From: JTS-RE37 sp963756115
GTDB taxonomy: Bacteria > Bacteroidota > Bacteroidia > Flavobacteriales > Flavobacteriaceae
DNA: 64,000 nucleotides
Direction: 5' to 3'
Assembly: GCA_963756115.1 (NCBI GenBank)
Contig: CAVWMN010000002.1
Span: 186,001-250,000, forward strand
Below, piece by piece: positions 1-8,323 of this stretch. A program made the translations under genes and the position numbers. Position 1 is the stretch's first letter, and each line of letters begins with the position of its first letter. The notes below the pieces were generated by a model that worked only from the letters and a program-made list of their open reading frames with translations, did no database searches and was not told the origin of the DNA.

Positions 1-1560
1 TAAGGTATTAGAAATATCCCTGTAAGTTGACAGTAGCAGTCGCAGTGCTTGCCCTGGAAAGCCAGGGGAGGAGCTACGCGGAAATTTTGCTTTTTCAAAT
101 TCAGTGAGTAATGGCCTGACCGGACAAATAGTTAAGGTTTAGGTTGCCCTTCTCCGAAGTATAGGCGAAGAAACTTGAAGGGTCCGCCATGCTTTGGCGT
201 GGGGGCGAAGTTTCTGAGCGGTTTTCCGCTGTGCGGAAAAATACCTGCGGAGAAGGTGTTTTTTGCATTCCTTTTTGGACAAGCAAAAAGGAATAAAAAG
301 AAACTTAGGGATGCACTTTTTTCCTGTGGCAGCAGGGAACGCAAGCAGGCTGGCGTAGGAAGGACCTACTCCGCTTGTTCTTTGCAGTAGGTCCCGCTAA
401 CTTGAGAACGGGGTGGGGTTGAAACCCCATGATCGTATATGGTATTAGAAATATCCACTTGTAAGTTGCAGTAGCAGTCAGCAGTGCTTGCCCTGGAAAG
501 CCAGGGGAGGAGCTACGCGGAAATTTTGCTTTTTCAAATTCAGTATGAGTAATGGCCTGACCGGACAAATAGTTAAGGTTTAGGTTGCCCTTCTCCGAAG
601 TATAGGCGAAGAAAGCTTCGAAGGGTACCGCCACGCTTTGGCGTGGGGGCGAAGTTTCTGAGCCGGTTTTCCGCTGTGCGGAAAAATACCTGCGGAGAAG
701 GTGTCTTTTTTGCATTCCTTTTTGGACAAGCAAAAAGGAATAAAAAAGAAACTTAGGGATGTCTTTAACTTTTTTCCTGTGGCAGCAGGGAACGCAAGCA
801 GGCTGGCGTAGGAAGGACCTACTCCGCTTGTTCTTTGCAGTAGGTCCCGCTAACTTGAGAACGGGGTGGGGTTGAAACCCCATGATCGTATATGGTATTA
901 GAAATATCCACTTGTAAGTTGGCAGTAGCAGTCTGCAGTGCTTGCCCTGGAAAGCCAGGGGAGGAGCTACGCGGAAATTTTGCTTTTTCAAATTCAGTAT
1001 GAGCAATGGCCTGACCGGACAAATAGTTAAGGTTTAGGTTGCCCTTCTCCGAAGTATAGGCGAAGAACGCTTCGAAGGGTACCGCCACGCTTTGGCGTGG
1101 GGGCGAAGTTTCTGAGCCGGTTTTCCGCTGTGCGGAAAAATACCTGCGGAGAAAGGTGTCTTTTTTGCATTCCTTTTTGGACAAGCAAAAAGGAATAAAA
1201 AAGAAACTTAGGGATGTCTTTAACTTTTTTCCTGTGGCAGCAGGGAACGCAAGCAGGCTGGCGTAGGAAGGACCTATTCCGCTTGTTCTTTGCAGTAGGT
1301 CCCGCTAACTTGAGAGCGGGGTGGGGTTGAAACCCCATGATCGTAACGGGTAGTTAGAAATATTCCCTAGTAAGTTGACAGTAGCAGTCAGCAGTGCTTG
1401 CCCTGGGAAGCCTTTTGAGCAGAGGGGAGCAGTTTCCTGGAAATGTTGCTTTTTCAAATTGAATATGACTAATGACGTGGCCGGAAAAATAAGTAAGGAT
1501 TGGGATACACTTCTCCGAAGTATGGGCGAAGGAGGGACAGTCGAAATATAAACTTGGGAC
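1..1560. repeat. Tandem array of ~455-bp hairpin-rich units
   Basis: Units begin with a shared GGTATTAGAAATAT-like start at 4, 441, 894 and (diverged) 1349, giving lengths of about 437, 453, 455 and a degraded last copy. The first three are nearly identical. Every full unit carries several inverted repeats: CCCTGG/CCAGGG, CCACGC/GCGTGG, TTTTCCGC/GCGGAAAA, ATTCCTTTTT/AAAAAGGAAT, and GGGGTTgaAACCCC. Minus-strand reading frames run across unit borders, but they change frame with each small indel, so I do not call them genes. The array may continue left of the window. It could be a non-coding structured element or a dispersed genomic repeat; function unknown. Confidence 0.85.
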
Positions 1561-2018
1561 CCCTCATTTGATTCAAATTTCAGGGTTCCCGTTAAAGGAG
1601 GCTTCCTGGCCGGGTTTCGCTTTTTGTTTTTTGTTTTTTTATACTTCGTGCTTCCTTACCGCATGCTTCCATATTGAACAGATCTTCACCTATTCGTGTT
1701 AAACAAGGAATCAATTTTGAAAAGTATAAAGGGTACAGTGAATTCAAAATTTGTTGCCATAAAAGATGAAAACACCAAAAATGTGGCATTTTAGCAAAAT
1801 TTTTGCCTAGGAAATCCAAAACAGGCGCAAAACCCCCCTACAATTCTAACATATTTAACCTTAAATGTTCTTTTTAGCCAACAATATTCAATCAATGTAC
1901 AAGGATAGAATCTTATAATTTACAATATAAACCGTCTTTTTACTTACAATACTGTATTCAATCTTATAACTTTTAGGCATTCTGCTTGTCAGGCTCTGGA
2001 CCCTATAGTATATTGGGC
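1561..2018. other. Gene-free AT-rich stretch after the repeat array
   Basis: No convincing coding frame. A 75-codon minus-strand frame (1592-1819) has no recognisable features or start context. The sequence is AT-rich with T and A runs and looks like non-coding spacer. Confidence 0.5.
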
Positions 2019-2150
2019 TCATAATCGATTATAAAGGACCATTCTTGTCTTCCGGCCCTGTTGCGCGACGGGTGAAGAAGCTGTAACCATAAAACCAACT
2101 GCTATGATCACTTTAGCCAAGATCCTGCTCACTTTGTTATTATCAATCAT
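2019..2150 (-). CDS. Possible 43-aa secreted peptide or gene relic
   Basis: A 43-residue frame whose N-terminus looks like an export signal: charged start, hydrophobic core from about residue 10 to 28 (VIIAVGFMVTASS), then an Ala-Gln cleavage-like site, followed by only about 14 basic residues before the stop. No family is recognised. It could be the leader of a truncated secreted-protein gene, a true small peptide, or chance. The signal-like composition is seen; being a gene is inference. Confidence 0.3.
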   Translation of the reverse strand: MIDNNKVSRILAKVIIAVGFMVTASSPVAQQGRKTRMVLYNRL

Positions 2151-2202
2151 TTTGATATTAACGTAGGTATCTTTATAGTATCTATTTAAGAGTATTCTTC
2201 AG

Positions 2203-2230
2203 CGGCTGCCTCTGGTAGCCGTTTTTTTTT
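2203..2230 (+). terminator. Rho-independent terminator
   Basis: An 8-bp stem CGGCTGCC/GGTAGCCG (one G-T pair) with a 3-nt loop is followed by nine T. It lies upstream of the small gene at 2264 and insulates it. No plus-strand gene ends clearly before it. Confidence 0.75.
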
Positions 2231-2241
2231 GATGATTCCTG

Positions 2242-2249
2242 TATATTTG
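2242..2249 (+). promoter_or_regulatory. Bacteroidota -7 box, TATATTTG
   Basis: Exact match to the TAnnTTTG consensus, 14 bases upstream of the ATG at 2264. No good -33 box is visible at the usual spacing because the terminator T-run lies there. Confidence 0.5.
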
Positions 2250-2263
2250 TAAAAAAGGCAGCC

Positions 2264-2419
2264 ATGCGGAAAGCGCTTTTTAAAGTACTGGCCCGATTGA
2301 ACAAGGCCCTCCTTCCCTCCTATTCTAAAAAGCAACTGGACCTGTCCAAAGCTTCCAAATTGCAATTGGCCATTATCGGGTGGCGGTATTACGTGACCAT
2401 GAATGCCCTGAACGCTTGA
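2264..2419 (+). CDS. Small basic 51-aa conserved protein
   Basis: ATG at 2264 is followed by 51 codons and TGA. The protein is basic, with an amphipathic start (MRKALFKVLARLNK), a central SYSKKQLDLSKASKLQ segment and a C-terminal aromatic stretch (IIGWRYYVTMNAL). I recognise this pattern as a small protein recurring in Flavobacteriaceae with no known function. That recognition is from memory and should be checked by search. It sits between an upstream terminator and a strong stem-loop at 2497-2529, so it is probably a one-gene transcript from the TATATTTG box at 2242. Confidence 0.65.
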   Translation: MRKALFKVLARLNKALLPSYSKKQLDLSKASKLQLAIIGWRYYVTMNALNA

Positions 2420-2496
2420 GAAACAAGTATGCTTCTGGTATTACCGCTACTTAAAACTGTATCACTACAGTTGCGGTTTGCATAGGCGCTAATTAG

Positions 2497-2529
2497 AAAA
2501 AGCAAGCTTTATGATTTTGCTTGCTTTTT
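2497..2529 (+). terminator. Strong stem-loop terminator, copy 1
   Basis: An 11-bp perfect stem AAAAAGCAAGC/GCTTGCTTTTT with an 11-nt loop. A/T runs on both sides allow it to act on both strands. It follows the 51-aa gene. An identical copy lies 115 bp downstream. Confidence 0.8.
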
Positions 2530-2611
2530 GATTTATTCGTGACCACGGCAGGATTGGCTGTCGCCCATCCGGACAAAGCTCCGCTTTGAAAATCAAAAAG
2601 CTGCAAAATCA

Positions 2612-2644
2612 AAAAAGCAAGCTTTATGATTTTGCTTGCTTTTT
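2612..2644 (-). terminator. Stem-loop terminator of tRNA-Arg, copy 2
   Basis: The same 11-bp stem and 11-nt loop as at 2497. It lies 11 bases beyond the 3' end of tRNA-Arg on the minus strand and ends in a T-run on that strand. Confidence 0.8.
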
Positions 2645-2654
2645 GATTTATTCG

Positions 2655-2728
2655 TGACCACGGCAGGATTCAAACCTGCAACCTTCTGAGCCGTAATCAG
2701 ATGCGCTATTCAATTGCGCCACGTGGCC
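2655..2728 (-). tRNA. tRNA-Arg (anticodon ACG)
   Basis: A 74-nt cloverleaf reads on the minus strand. The acceptor pairs GGCCACG with CGTGGTC (one G-T pair) and the discriminator is A. The anticodon stem TCTGA/TCAGA carries loop TTACGGC, so the anticodon is ACG, decoding CGN after A34 deamination. The T-arm GCAGG-TTTGAAT-CCTGC is canonical. No CCA is encoded. Parts of its 3' end recur at 2541, 3059 and 3283. Confidence 0.95.
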
Positions 2729-2811
2729 ATATTATTATTTGCTTCATACAAGAAGAATTTCCCTGTATAAGGGATTGTGATCCTTCACCGTAGGAGGGCT
2801 GCAAATATATT

Positions 2812-2819
2812 TCTTTTTT
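2812..2819 (-). promoter_or_regulatory. -7 box TATATTTG, likely tRNA-Arg promoter
   Basis: Exact TAnnTTTG match on the minus strand with a TTG about 23 bases upstream, suiting the Bacteroidota -33 element. It is about 84 bases before the mature tRNA 5' end, so a short leader would be trimmed. Confidence 0.5.
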
Positions 2820-2829
2820 AAACTTAAGA

Positions 2830-3387
2830 CAACATAACCCTGCTATAAATAATCTGCCACACCATGGCATGCCCCGATAAACTTTAGTGACTGATCCCAA
2901 AAACAAAACCTTGTCAGGTCATTGAACCTTGTATCCCCCATTTTGTGGTGATGATCTGCTCCGTCTGCGCTCAGCATGACATAAATCAACGTATGGTATC
3001 CTTGCTATTCTTAATTTGTGATTATAACCTTAAAACAGCATTTGCCTGAATCCTGCGGGACCACGGCAGAGCAGGTTCTTATCTATATTGCTACCTACAA
3101 ACGGATCGGGAAACTACCAATCAGAGGCTGGCGGTAGCGTGCGATAGCCAATCCTGCATTATTTCATGGCAAAGGTTTTCATCAGGAGCGCCCATGTAAA
3201 CCGGAACTTTAGTGAAGGTTTAGAGCATGGTCAGGATCACCGAACAACGAAACGATAGCTAAGGTGTAAGGTAATCCTGAGTGACCACGGCAGAGCAGGT
3301 TTTCAGTCACAGACCGATGTTAGCGGAGTCATGGAACCACCAGTCGCAGACTGGTAGCAGCAGAGGGTGTTACCATAATTTTGCCCA
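2830..3387. other. Non-coding stretch with tRNA-tail and palindrome fragments
   Basis: No gene is supported. Two copies of the GACCACGGCAG tail of tRNA-Arg lie at 3059-3069 and 3283-3293. At about 3230-3280 there is a TCAGGAT...ATCCTGA inverted repeat like that of the 95-bp array. Imperfect relatives of the 44-bp hairpin (ACCAgtc...gacTGGT) occur near 3115-3150 and 3330-3360. The stretch appears built from decayed members of the repeat families seen at 4376-5064. Confidence 0.6.
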
Positions 3388-4032
3388 TCAAACTTCTTCA
3401 TTCATGCTAGTGGCTATAACTTCCTCCGGATCGTTCGGCAAAAATGAATATTTTAAAATTTGTTTGCTTATTTCATGAATCGGTACGGTATAAACCTTTC
3501 TCCCATTAAGATACCCAATGATAAAATATGTTGAATCCATCTTATCCAGGCTCATTTTCAATCCATCACTCAAATTGCTATCCGAGAGCTTTTTATTGTC
3601 CCTGAGCTGCTGATCAAAAGAAATAACAAAATTACTTTTATCCTTTACCGGCACTTTCCAACTCAAACCTTCAATTTCCGCTTGTTGCAAATCAGTTTTG
3701 GTAGGCAGAATTCGAACATAGTCGAACTCAATGATAACATCCTTTACGATACCATCTTCCTCCAAAACACCAGACCCAAAGAGCCTCAACGAATGTGAAT
3801 CGATAAGCTCGAAATTAGCGTACTTCGTACCGTTATCCTGAAAGAAAGCACCCTCTTTAATGTTAAAATGAATCTTAGCATCGGTTAACTTAAAATTGTC
3901 ATATACGCTGGCTTTATTGTGTGAAATAACCAAGATTAGTAGCCCTGGACTCTTTCTGAAATGCTTATGGCCAGCCTCTTTCAGTATCCACTTACCGTTT
4001 AACTTTTGGAATTTAGTATTCTTAAAATCCAT
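3388..4032 (-). CDS. Uncharacterised 214-aa cytoplasmic protein
   Basis: I recognise no family. The 214-residue product has no signal peptide or membrane segment, is mixed-charge and rich in Lys, Asp and Asn, and is probably soluble with alternating beta-type segments. Base composition is more AT-rich than in the core genes, and the gene stands alone between repeat-filled stretches. This fits an acquired accessory gene, which is inference. The ATG at 4032 is preceded by an A/T-rich leader without a clear ribosome-binding site, as is common in this phylum. Confidence 0.7.
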   Translation of the reverse strand: MDFKNTKFQKLNGKWILKEAGHKHFRKSPGLLILVISHNKASVYDNFKLTDAKIHFNIKEGAFFQDNGTKYANFELIDSHSLRLFGSGVLEEDGIVKDVIIEFDYVRILPTKTDLQQAEIEGLSWKVPVKDKSNFVISFDQQLRDNKKLSDSNLSDGLKMSLDKMDSTYFIIGYLNGRKVYTVPIHEISKQILKYSFLPNDPEEVIATSMNEEV

Positions 4033-4375
4033 ATGAGAAAAAAATTATTAATTATATCTTTTGCGTGTTTGCGTTGATTCATGAAAATAAACCAAGTTGC
4101 CCTTCAAATAATGCTAGCCTGAATTCCACAGTATTTTCCCTCAGGTTTGGCCATTGGCCTTTATTTACAAGCTGAAATCAAGGTTGGCCTTTTTCTATCT
4201 CAATATATAATTGGTAAGATTTGTTGCTAAAGTTATATGTCTTTACACATATTTTTTGGTTGCTATTCCTTTACCGCTGTTATAAAGATAATAGATAGTA
4301 ACTCTATTTATAAAGCCCGTAGCAATCCATATCCTTTAACTGCTACTATTGGCGCATGGAAATATAATATATAGA
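4033..4375. other. AT-rich spacer without gene
   Basis: No coding frame is supported. The stretch is AT-rich and sits between the 214-aa gene and the repeat arrays. It could carry the promoter of the minus-strand gene, but no exact TAnnTTTG box was found. Confidence 0.5.
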
Positions 4376-4720
4376 AAGCTTGCTTTTTTGATTTTGCAGC
4401 TTTTTGATTTTCAAAGCGGAGCTTTGTCAGGATCACCGACCGATCAAGGGAGGTAATCCTGAGTAATTTGAAGTGAAACTTTTTGATTTTGCGGCTTTTT
4501 GATTTGCAAAGCGGAGCTTTGTCAGGATCACCGACCGATCAAGGGAGGTAATCCTGAGTAATTTGAAGTGAAATTTTTTGATTTTGCGGCTTTTTGATTT
4601 GCAAAGCGGAGCTTTGTCAGGATCACCGACCGATCAAGGGAGGTAATCCTGAGTAATTTGAAGTGAAACTTTTTGATTTGCGGCTTTTTGATTTGCAAAG
4701 CGGAGCTTTGTCAGGATCAC
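4376..4720. repeat. 95-bp tandem array with palindromes, ~3.6 copies
   Basis: The anchor CAAAGCGGAGCTTTG (a perfect 6+3+6 palindrome) starts at 4412, 4507, 4602 and 4696, a period of 94-95 bp. Each unit also has TTTTTGATTTTGCGGC-like tracts and a second inverted repeat, TCAGGAT...ATCCTGA, around a GACCGATCAAGG loop. The last copy changes into the 44-bp array without a gap. No coding potential is visible. Confidence 0.9.
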
Positions 4721-5064
4721 CGCTACCGCCAGTTACAAACTGGCGGTAGCGGGGAGTTTGATTGTTCTACCACCAGTTGCAAACTGGCGGTAGCGGGGAG
4801 TTTGATTGTTTTACCACCAGTTGCAAACTGGCGGTAGCGGGGAGCTTGATTGTTTTACCACCAGTTACAAACTGGCGGTAGCGGGGAGCTTGATTGTTTT
4901 ACCACCAGTTACAAACTGGCGGTAGCGGGGAGCTTGATTGTTTTACCACCAGTTACAAACTGGCGGTAGCGGGGAGCTTGATTGTTTTACCACCAGTTAC
5001 AAACTGGCGGTAGCGGGGAGCCTGATTGTTTTACCACCAGTTGCAAACTGGCGGTAGCGGAGAT
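4721..5064. repeat. 44-bp tandem hairpin array, 8 copies
   Basis: CCAGTT starts at 4729, 4773, 4817, 4861, 4905, 4949, 4993 and 5037, exactly 44 bp apart. Each unit is an inverted repeat around TACCRCCAGTT-RCA-AACTGGCGGTA followed by GCGGGGAGYTTGATTGTTY. Copies differ at a few fixed points only (ttgc/ttac, gttt/gctt). The array abuts the stop codon of the DUF1801 gene, so it would form its 3' untranslated region. Confidence 0.92.
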
Positions 5065-5490
5065 CTAATTGCATTCATACTTTAATTTCATGTACCTGAA
5101 GGTTTCCTCCATTAAAGCAATTAATTTAGTTTCATTTAAGTCGGAAAGTTTCTTGACATAAATACACGCTCTGCCCATTTTAAATTTCCCCAGATCCCGG
5201 AGTAAATGTTCGTGTTCCTTCCGCCCTGTATAGGCATACAGTGATATGGCCGCTTTTCGTGGCGAAAAACCCAATATCGGAGCATCGCCTTCATGCCCGC
5301 TGGCGTATTTATAATGATACATGCCAAAGCCAATAATACCTGGCCCCCACATCCGGGGTTCATACCCTGAAACCTTCTGCATCAGCTTCACTAACTCAAA
5401 ACTATCGTTGCGCTTTTGCTGCGTGTCTGCGAACCCGTTGATAAACTTTGTAACATCCTTACCGGTTTCCTCTGTCTTAATTTTTGCCAT
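5065..5490 (-). CDS. DUF1801 domain protein
   Basis: The 141-residue product matches the DUF1801 (YdhG-like) family: a short N-terminal helix, the central MWGPGIIGFG segment, then GFSPRKAAISLYAY and a C-terminal helix ending near the last residue. The family folds as a small alpha/beta domain of uncertain biochemical role. No signal peptide. The stop lies directly at the end of the 44-bp hairpin array, so those hairpins may serve as its terminator. Family assignment rests on motif recognition. Confidence 0.8.
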   Translation of the reverse strand: MAKIKTEETGKDVTKFINGFADTQQKRNDSFELVKLMQKVSGYEPRMWGPGIIGFGMYHYKYASGHEGDAPILGFSPRKAAISLYAYTGRKEHEHLLRDLGKFKMGRACIYVKKLSDLNETKLIALMEETFRYMKLKYECN

Positions 5491-5756
5491 CGCCGTAGTT
5501 TTGTTCTGCTTCCTATACCTCCTATTCGTCCGTGTCGCTATTCCTTTATAATTTGGTGCGCAATCTTTATACTACCATGTAAAATCAACATACACCGTAT
5601 GTCTATAGGGAAACGGTTGAGAATGATGCGTGCTATTTTTTATACCTAAAGGGCACTTATCCCGAGCATAATTTTGCCACCTTACGAAACAGCTGTATTT
5701 TACAGATAGCGTCCAGATGGCGATTTTAAGATAGTAATTATTTCAAAAATGAACAT

Positions 5757-5969
5757 ATGATCAGAAAAGGCACAAAGGTGAAATGGAAATGGGGCAATGG
5801 GATTGCCCAAGTGAAAGTCATTGAGACATATCATCAGGAGGTTACCAAAACGATATCCGGTAACAAAGTCACGAGGAAGGGCTCAAAGAGCAATAAAGCA
5901 CTCTATATTGAACAGGAGGATGGTACCAATGTATTAAAAAGTGCATCGGAAGTGGAGCGCGTGGACTAA
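5757..5969 (+). CDS. DUF2945 / HVA1-type TUDOR-like protein
   Basis: The 70-residue product has the DUF2945 (hypervirulence-associated TUDOR domain) pattern: KGTKVKWKWGNG at the start, a basic central loop with TRKGSKSNKALY, then IEQEDGTNVLKSASEVE. The family is a small beta-barrel of unknown ligand and no proven enzymatic role. It precedes a DUF3140 gene on the same strand by about 160 bases; the two families often travel together, which supports both calls. Confidence 0.8.
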   Translation: MIRKGTKVKWKWGNGIAQVKVIETYHQEVTKTISGNKVTRKGSKSNKALYIEQEDGTNVLKSASEVERVD

Positions 5970-6126
5970 GTATTCCGGATCGTTATAGGCGTCGTCCTGC
6001 ATAATCCCGGCAAAAATTGAATTTTCGCTATTTTGAAGCTGATACACCATGTGCCTTAAAATTAGAGTGTATCACCTGGTAGCAGGAATACACTTACTCA
6101 TACACCATACTAAAATTATATTTACC

Positions 6127-6471
6127 ATGTCAAAATCAAAAGATGCCATTTATACAGAATTTTACAATGCCGTCAACCTGCAACCGGCAGAACTGGAAGC
6201 CTGGTTGGATACTGATGAATCGAAAAACGTGGGACAGGACAGCGGGGATGGAGAAGCCATAGGCCATAAAAGCGGTGAACGGATAGTGAAGATAAAGCGA
6301 AAAAAGAAAGCCGATCTTACTGAAGCCGATTATGACCATATGCGGAAGGTTGTAGGTTACATTAACCGGCACAGGGCACAACAACCGGATGGTGATGTGA
6401 AAGAATCCAATTGGAGATATAGCCTGAAGAACTGGGGCCATGATCCCTGTAAAGAGGTCGATTGCAAATAA
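6127..6471 (+). CDS. DUF3140 domain protein
   Basis: The 114-residue product starts at the ATG at 6127 (MSKSKDAIYTEFYNAVN). An upstream in-frame ATG at 6049 would add a leader unlike the family and is rejected. The order is FYNAVNLQPAELEAWLDT, a GES-like basic stretch (GHKSGERIVKIKRKKKADLTE), HMRKVVGYINRH, and a C-terminal W-R-Y-S-L-K-NWGHDP. This is the DUF3140 pattern, function unknown. A near-match to the -7 box (TATTTTG) lies about 95 bases upstream, so the promoter is uncertain. Confidence 0.8.
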   Translation: MSKSKDAIYTEFYNAVNLQPAELEAWLDTDESKNVGQDSGDGEAIGHKSGERIVKIKRKKKADLTEADYDHMRKVVGYINRHRAQQPDGDVKESNWRYSLKNWGHDPCKEVDCK

Positions 6472-6647
6472 CAATCCAGCTTGCAACTGGTTTAATGAGG
6501 TATTCTTTATCCGGCTGCCTGCTTAAAATCGCCAACGCAAAACGTCCGCCTTGGATGGCATCGTTACCTCCATTATGGTATTCCTCAGCCCCCTGAATAT
6601 TTTCGCACCTACATGCGTTTTCCATGTATACATTCGCTCAAAATTTA

Positions 6648-6655
6648 TATATTTG
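6648..6655 (+). promoter_or_regulatory. -7 box TATATTTG before phosphoesterase gene
   Basis: Exact TAnnTTTG match 13 bases before the ATG at 6669. The short distance suits an ATG start at 6669 or 6681 better than the TTG at 6666. Confidence 0.5.
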
Positions 6656-8323
6656 AGTATGCATTTTGATGGCAACCTTTATGTCAGTCACGCATCTCGG
6701 GGAACCCCTAACTACTGTTTATTCCATTCCCGGCGGCCAGGCACGTCTCTTTGAACGTGGCTTGACAATCAACGCCGATTCGGGCGAAGTAATCGTGTCG
6801 TTCGCCTTTCCCATGATTGGCCGCCCCAGCATCCCTACAGGTAATACGGGCTCAATAGAGGTCTTTGAGATCCATGCAATCCGTTTCGCCTTGGGCCTGT
6901 GGCAACCCGAACAACTTACCCCTCTTATCAAGGATGCGCTGGCCGGACGATTGAGTATGCTGGGGACCGGAAGATCCGACCTGAGGGTTCCCTTGATTTT
7001 GGGGCAGCCCATCATGTTGAACCCGGAAGATTACGCTATACCTGTGACAGCCGATATCCTTCAGGAACGACAGCTCTACGATGTAGCCTTACGCGCTGAG
7101 GGTGATCAGTGGCACGTTGTTGCTCCTCATGCCGTATACTACCGGAAGGAGTGGACTGATTTTGGGATTGCCCACATTACCGACCTGCATGTCGCCCGTC
7201 GGATAGATAGTTTCCGCGGGCTGCTGGTGCAGGCCGGGCGAATGGATGGGGCCAGGCGACTCTACAACTGGAATGACCGCTTTCGGGGGTTTATTAGGTA
7301 TGCCAATTTCCTGCATTCCATCGATAAGCTCGATGTCATCATTTCGACCGGCGACCAGTATGACTATATCTATGAAGACGATGATGACAAGGTCGGTGGA
7401 GGCAATGCCACATTTATTCGACAGCTCATCCAGGGTACTGCACCAGGGCCCGATTTTCCGGATGTAGAGGAGTTACGGGTCCCTATCTTTATGATCCCGG
7501 GTAACCACGACTACAGAAAGCATCCCTATAAGCTAATTTTCGATCTCCATATCGGCAAGTTGGGAATAGGAAAAGATATTGAGCGGATCAAGAATTTTAC
7601 GGGCTATAACCTTCCGCAGAAAGATGCCCAGGTGCTGGAAAGCCTCCTCGATAAGTTGCCGGACATCTTCGGAACAGGCCAGGTGGTTAATGTCAGCCCC
7701 GAAGGAGCTGCGAGGATGGTTGAAGTGGACCGGGAGATCAAAGCTTACAAGGAAGTTTTATCGGACCGTGAATCCTATATCATACAGCTGGGAAGCCATC
7801 GTATTGCCATGCTCAACAGCGGACCCGATGAAGGTATGATGACCGGTTACATGGACGGTTTGCGGAAAATCCTCGGATCCACAAGTGAGGATGAAGATAC
7901 CTTCCTGGATGGTTCCCCCAATAGTGAGGGCATTTCCGACGAAGAATACAACATGGTTTCCGAGGCCCTTGCAGGTACGCCGGAAGATGGACTTTTTATC
8001 ATTGGGCTCCATGCGCCACTGGTCAACCCGGATCAGGAGGAATATCCTTATTTCCTCCGCCAAACCCAGCGTCCGGAACACCCGGAACAGGTCCTGGCAT
8101 TCCTGGCCCGTCATGATGGGGCAGTTAATGATCCTGAAAAGGTGGAGCAGGAAGAAAAGTCCCGTCACCCATCCTGGTTTCCCACTGAAGGAGACCACCG
8201 CGATCCTACTTTTATCAAACGCCAGGATAACCAGGATATGCTCGACTTCGCTGTCTCAAGGGGGCGGGCCGGGGGTTTGATCCAACTCCTTGCGCGGGGA
8301 AGTGCGATTATTGGATGGGGTGC

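Larger units (their letters stand above)
2497..2670. repeat. Direct duplication of terminator plus tRNA 3' tail
   Basis: A segment of about 59 bp (2497-2555) is repeated at 2612-2670, a shift of 115 bp. Each copy contains the stem-loop and the last 15 or so bases of tRNA-Arg. Only the second is attached to the complete tRNA. The spacer holds a CAAAGC/GCTTTG palindrome in inverted orientation, shared with the 95-bp array further on. Confidence 0.85.

Noticed and set aside
305..1338. Protein genes inside the 455-bp repeat array (minus strand)
   Set aside because: Frames shift with each unit's indels, the sequence is hairpin-dense, and no family or start context is seen.
1592..1819. Small minus-strand ORF of 75 codons
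   Set aside because: No ribosome-binding or promoter context and no conserved pattern; AT-rich spacer.
2706..2906. 66-codon minus-strand ORF beside tRNA-Arg
   Set aside because: It overlaps the tRNA gene and has no features; spurious.
4721..5064. CRISPR array
   Set aside because: The 44-bp period and palindromic unit look CRISPR-like, but the spacers are near-identical in every copy and no cas gene is present. It is a plain tandem repeat.
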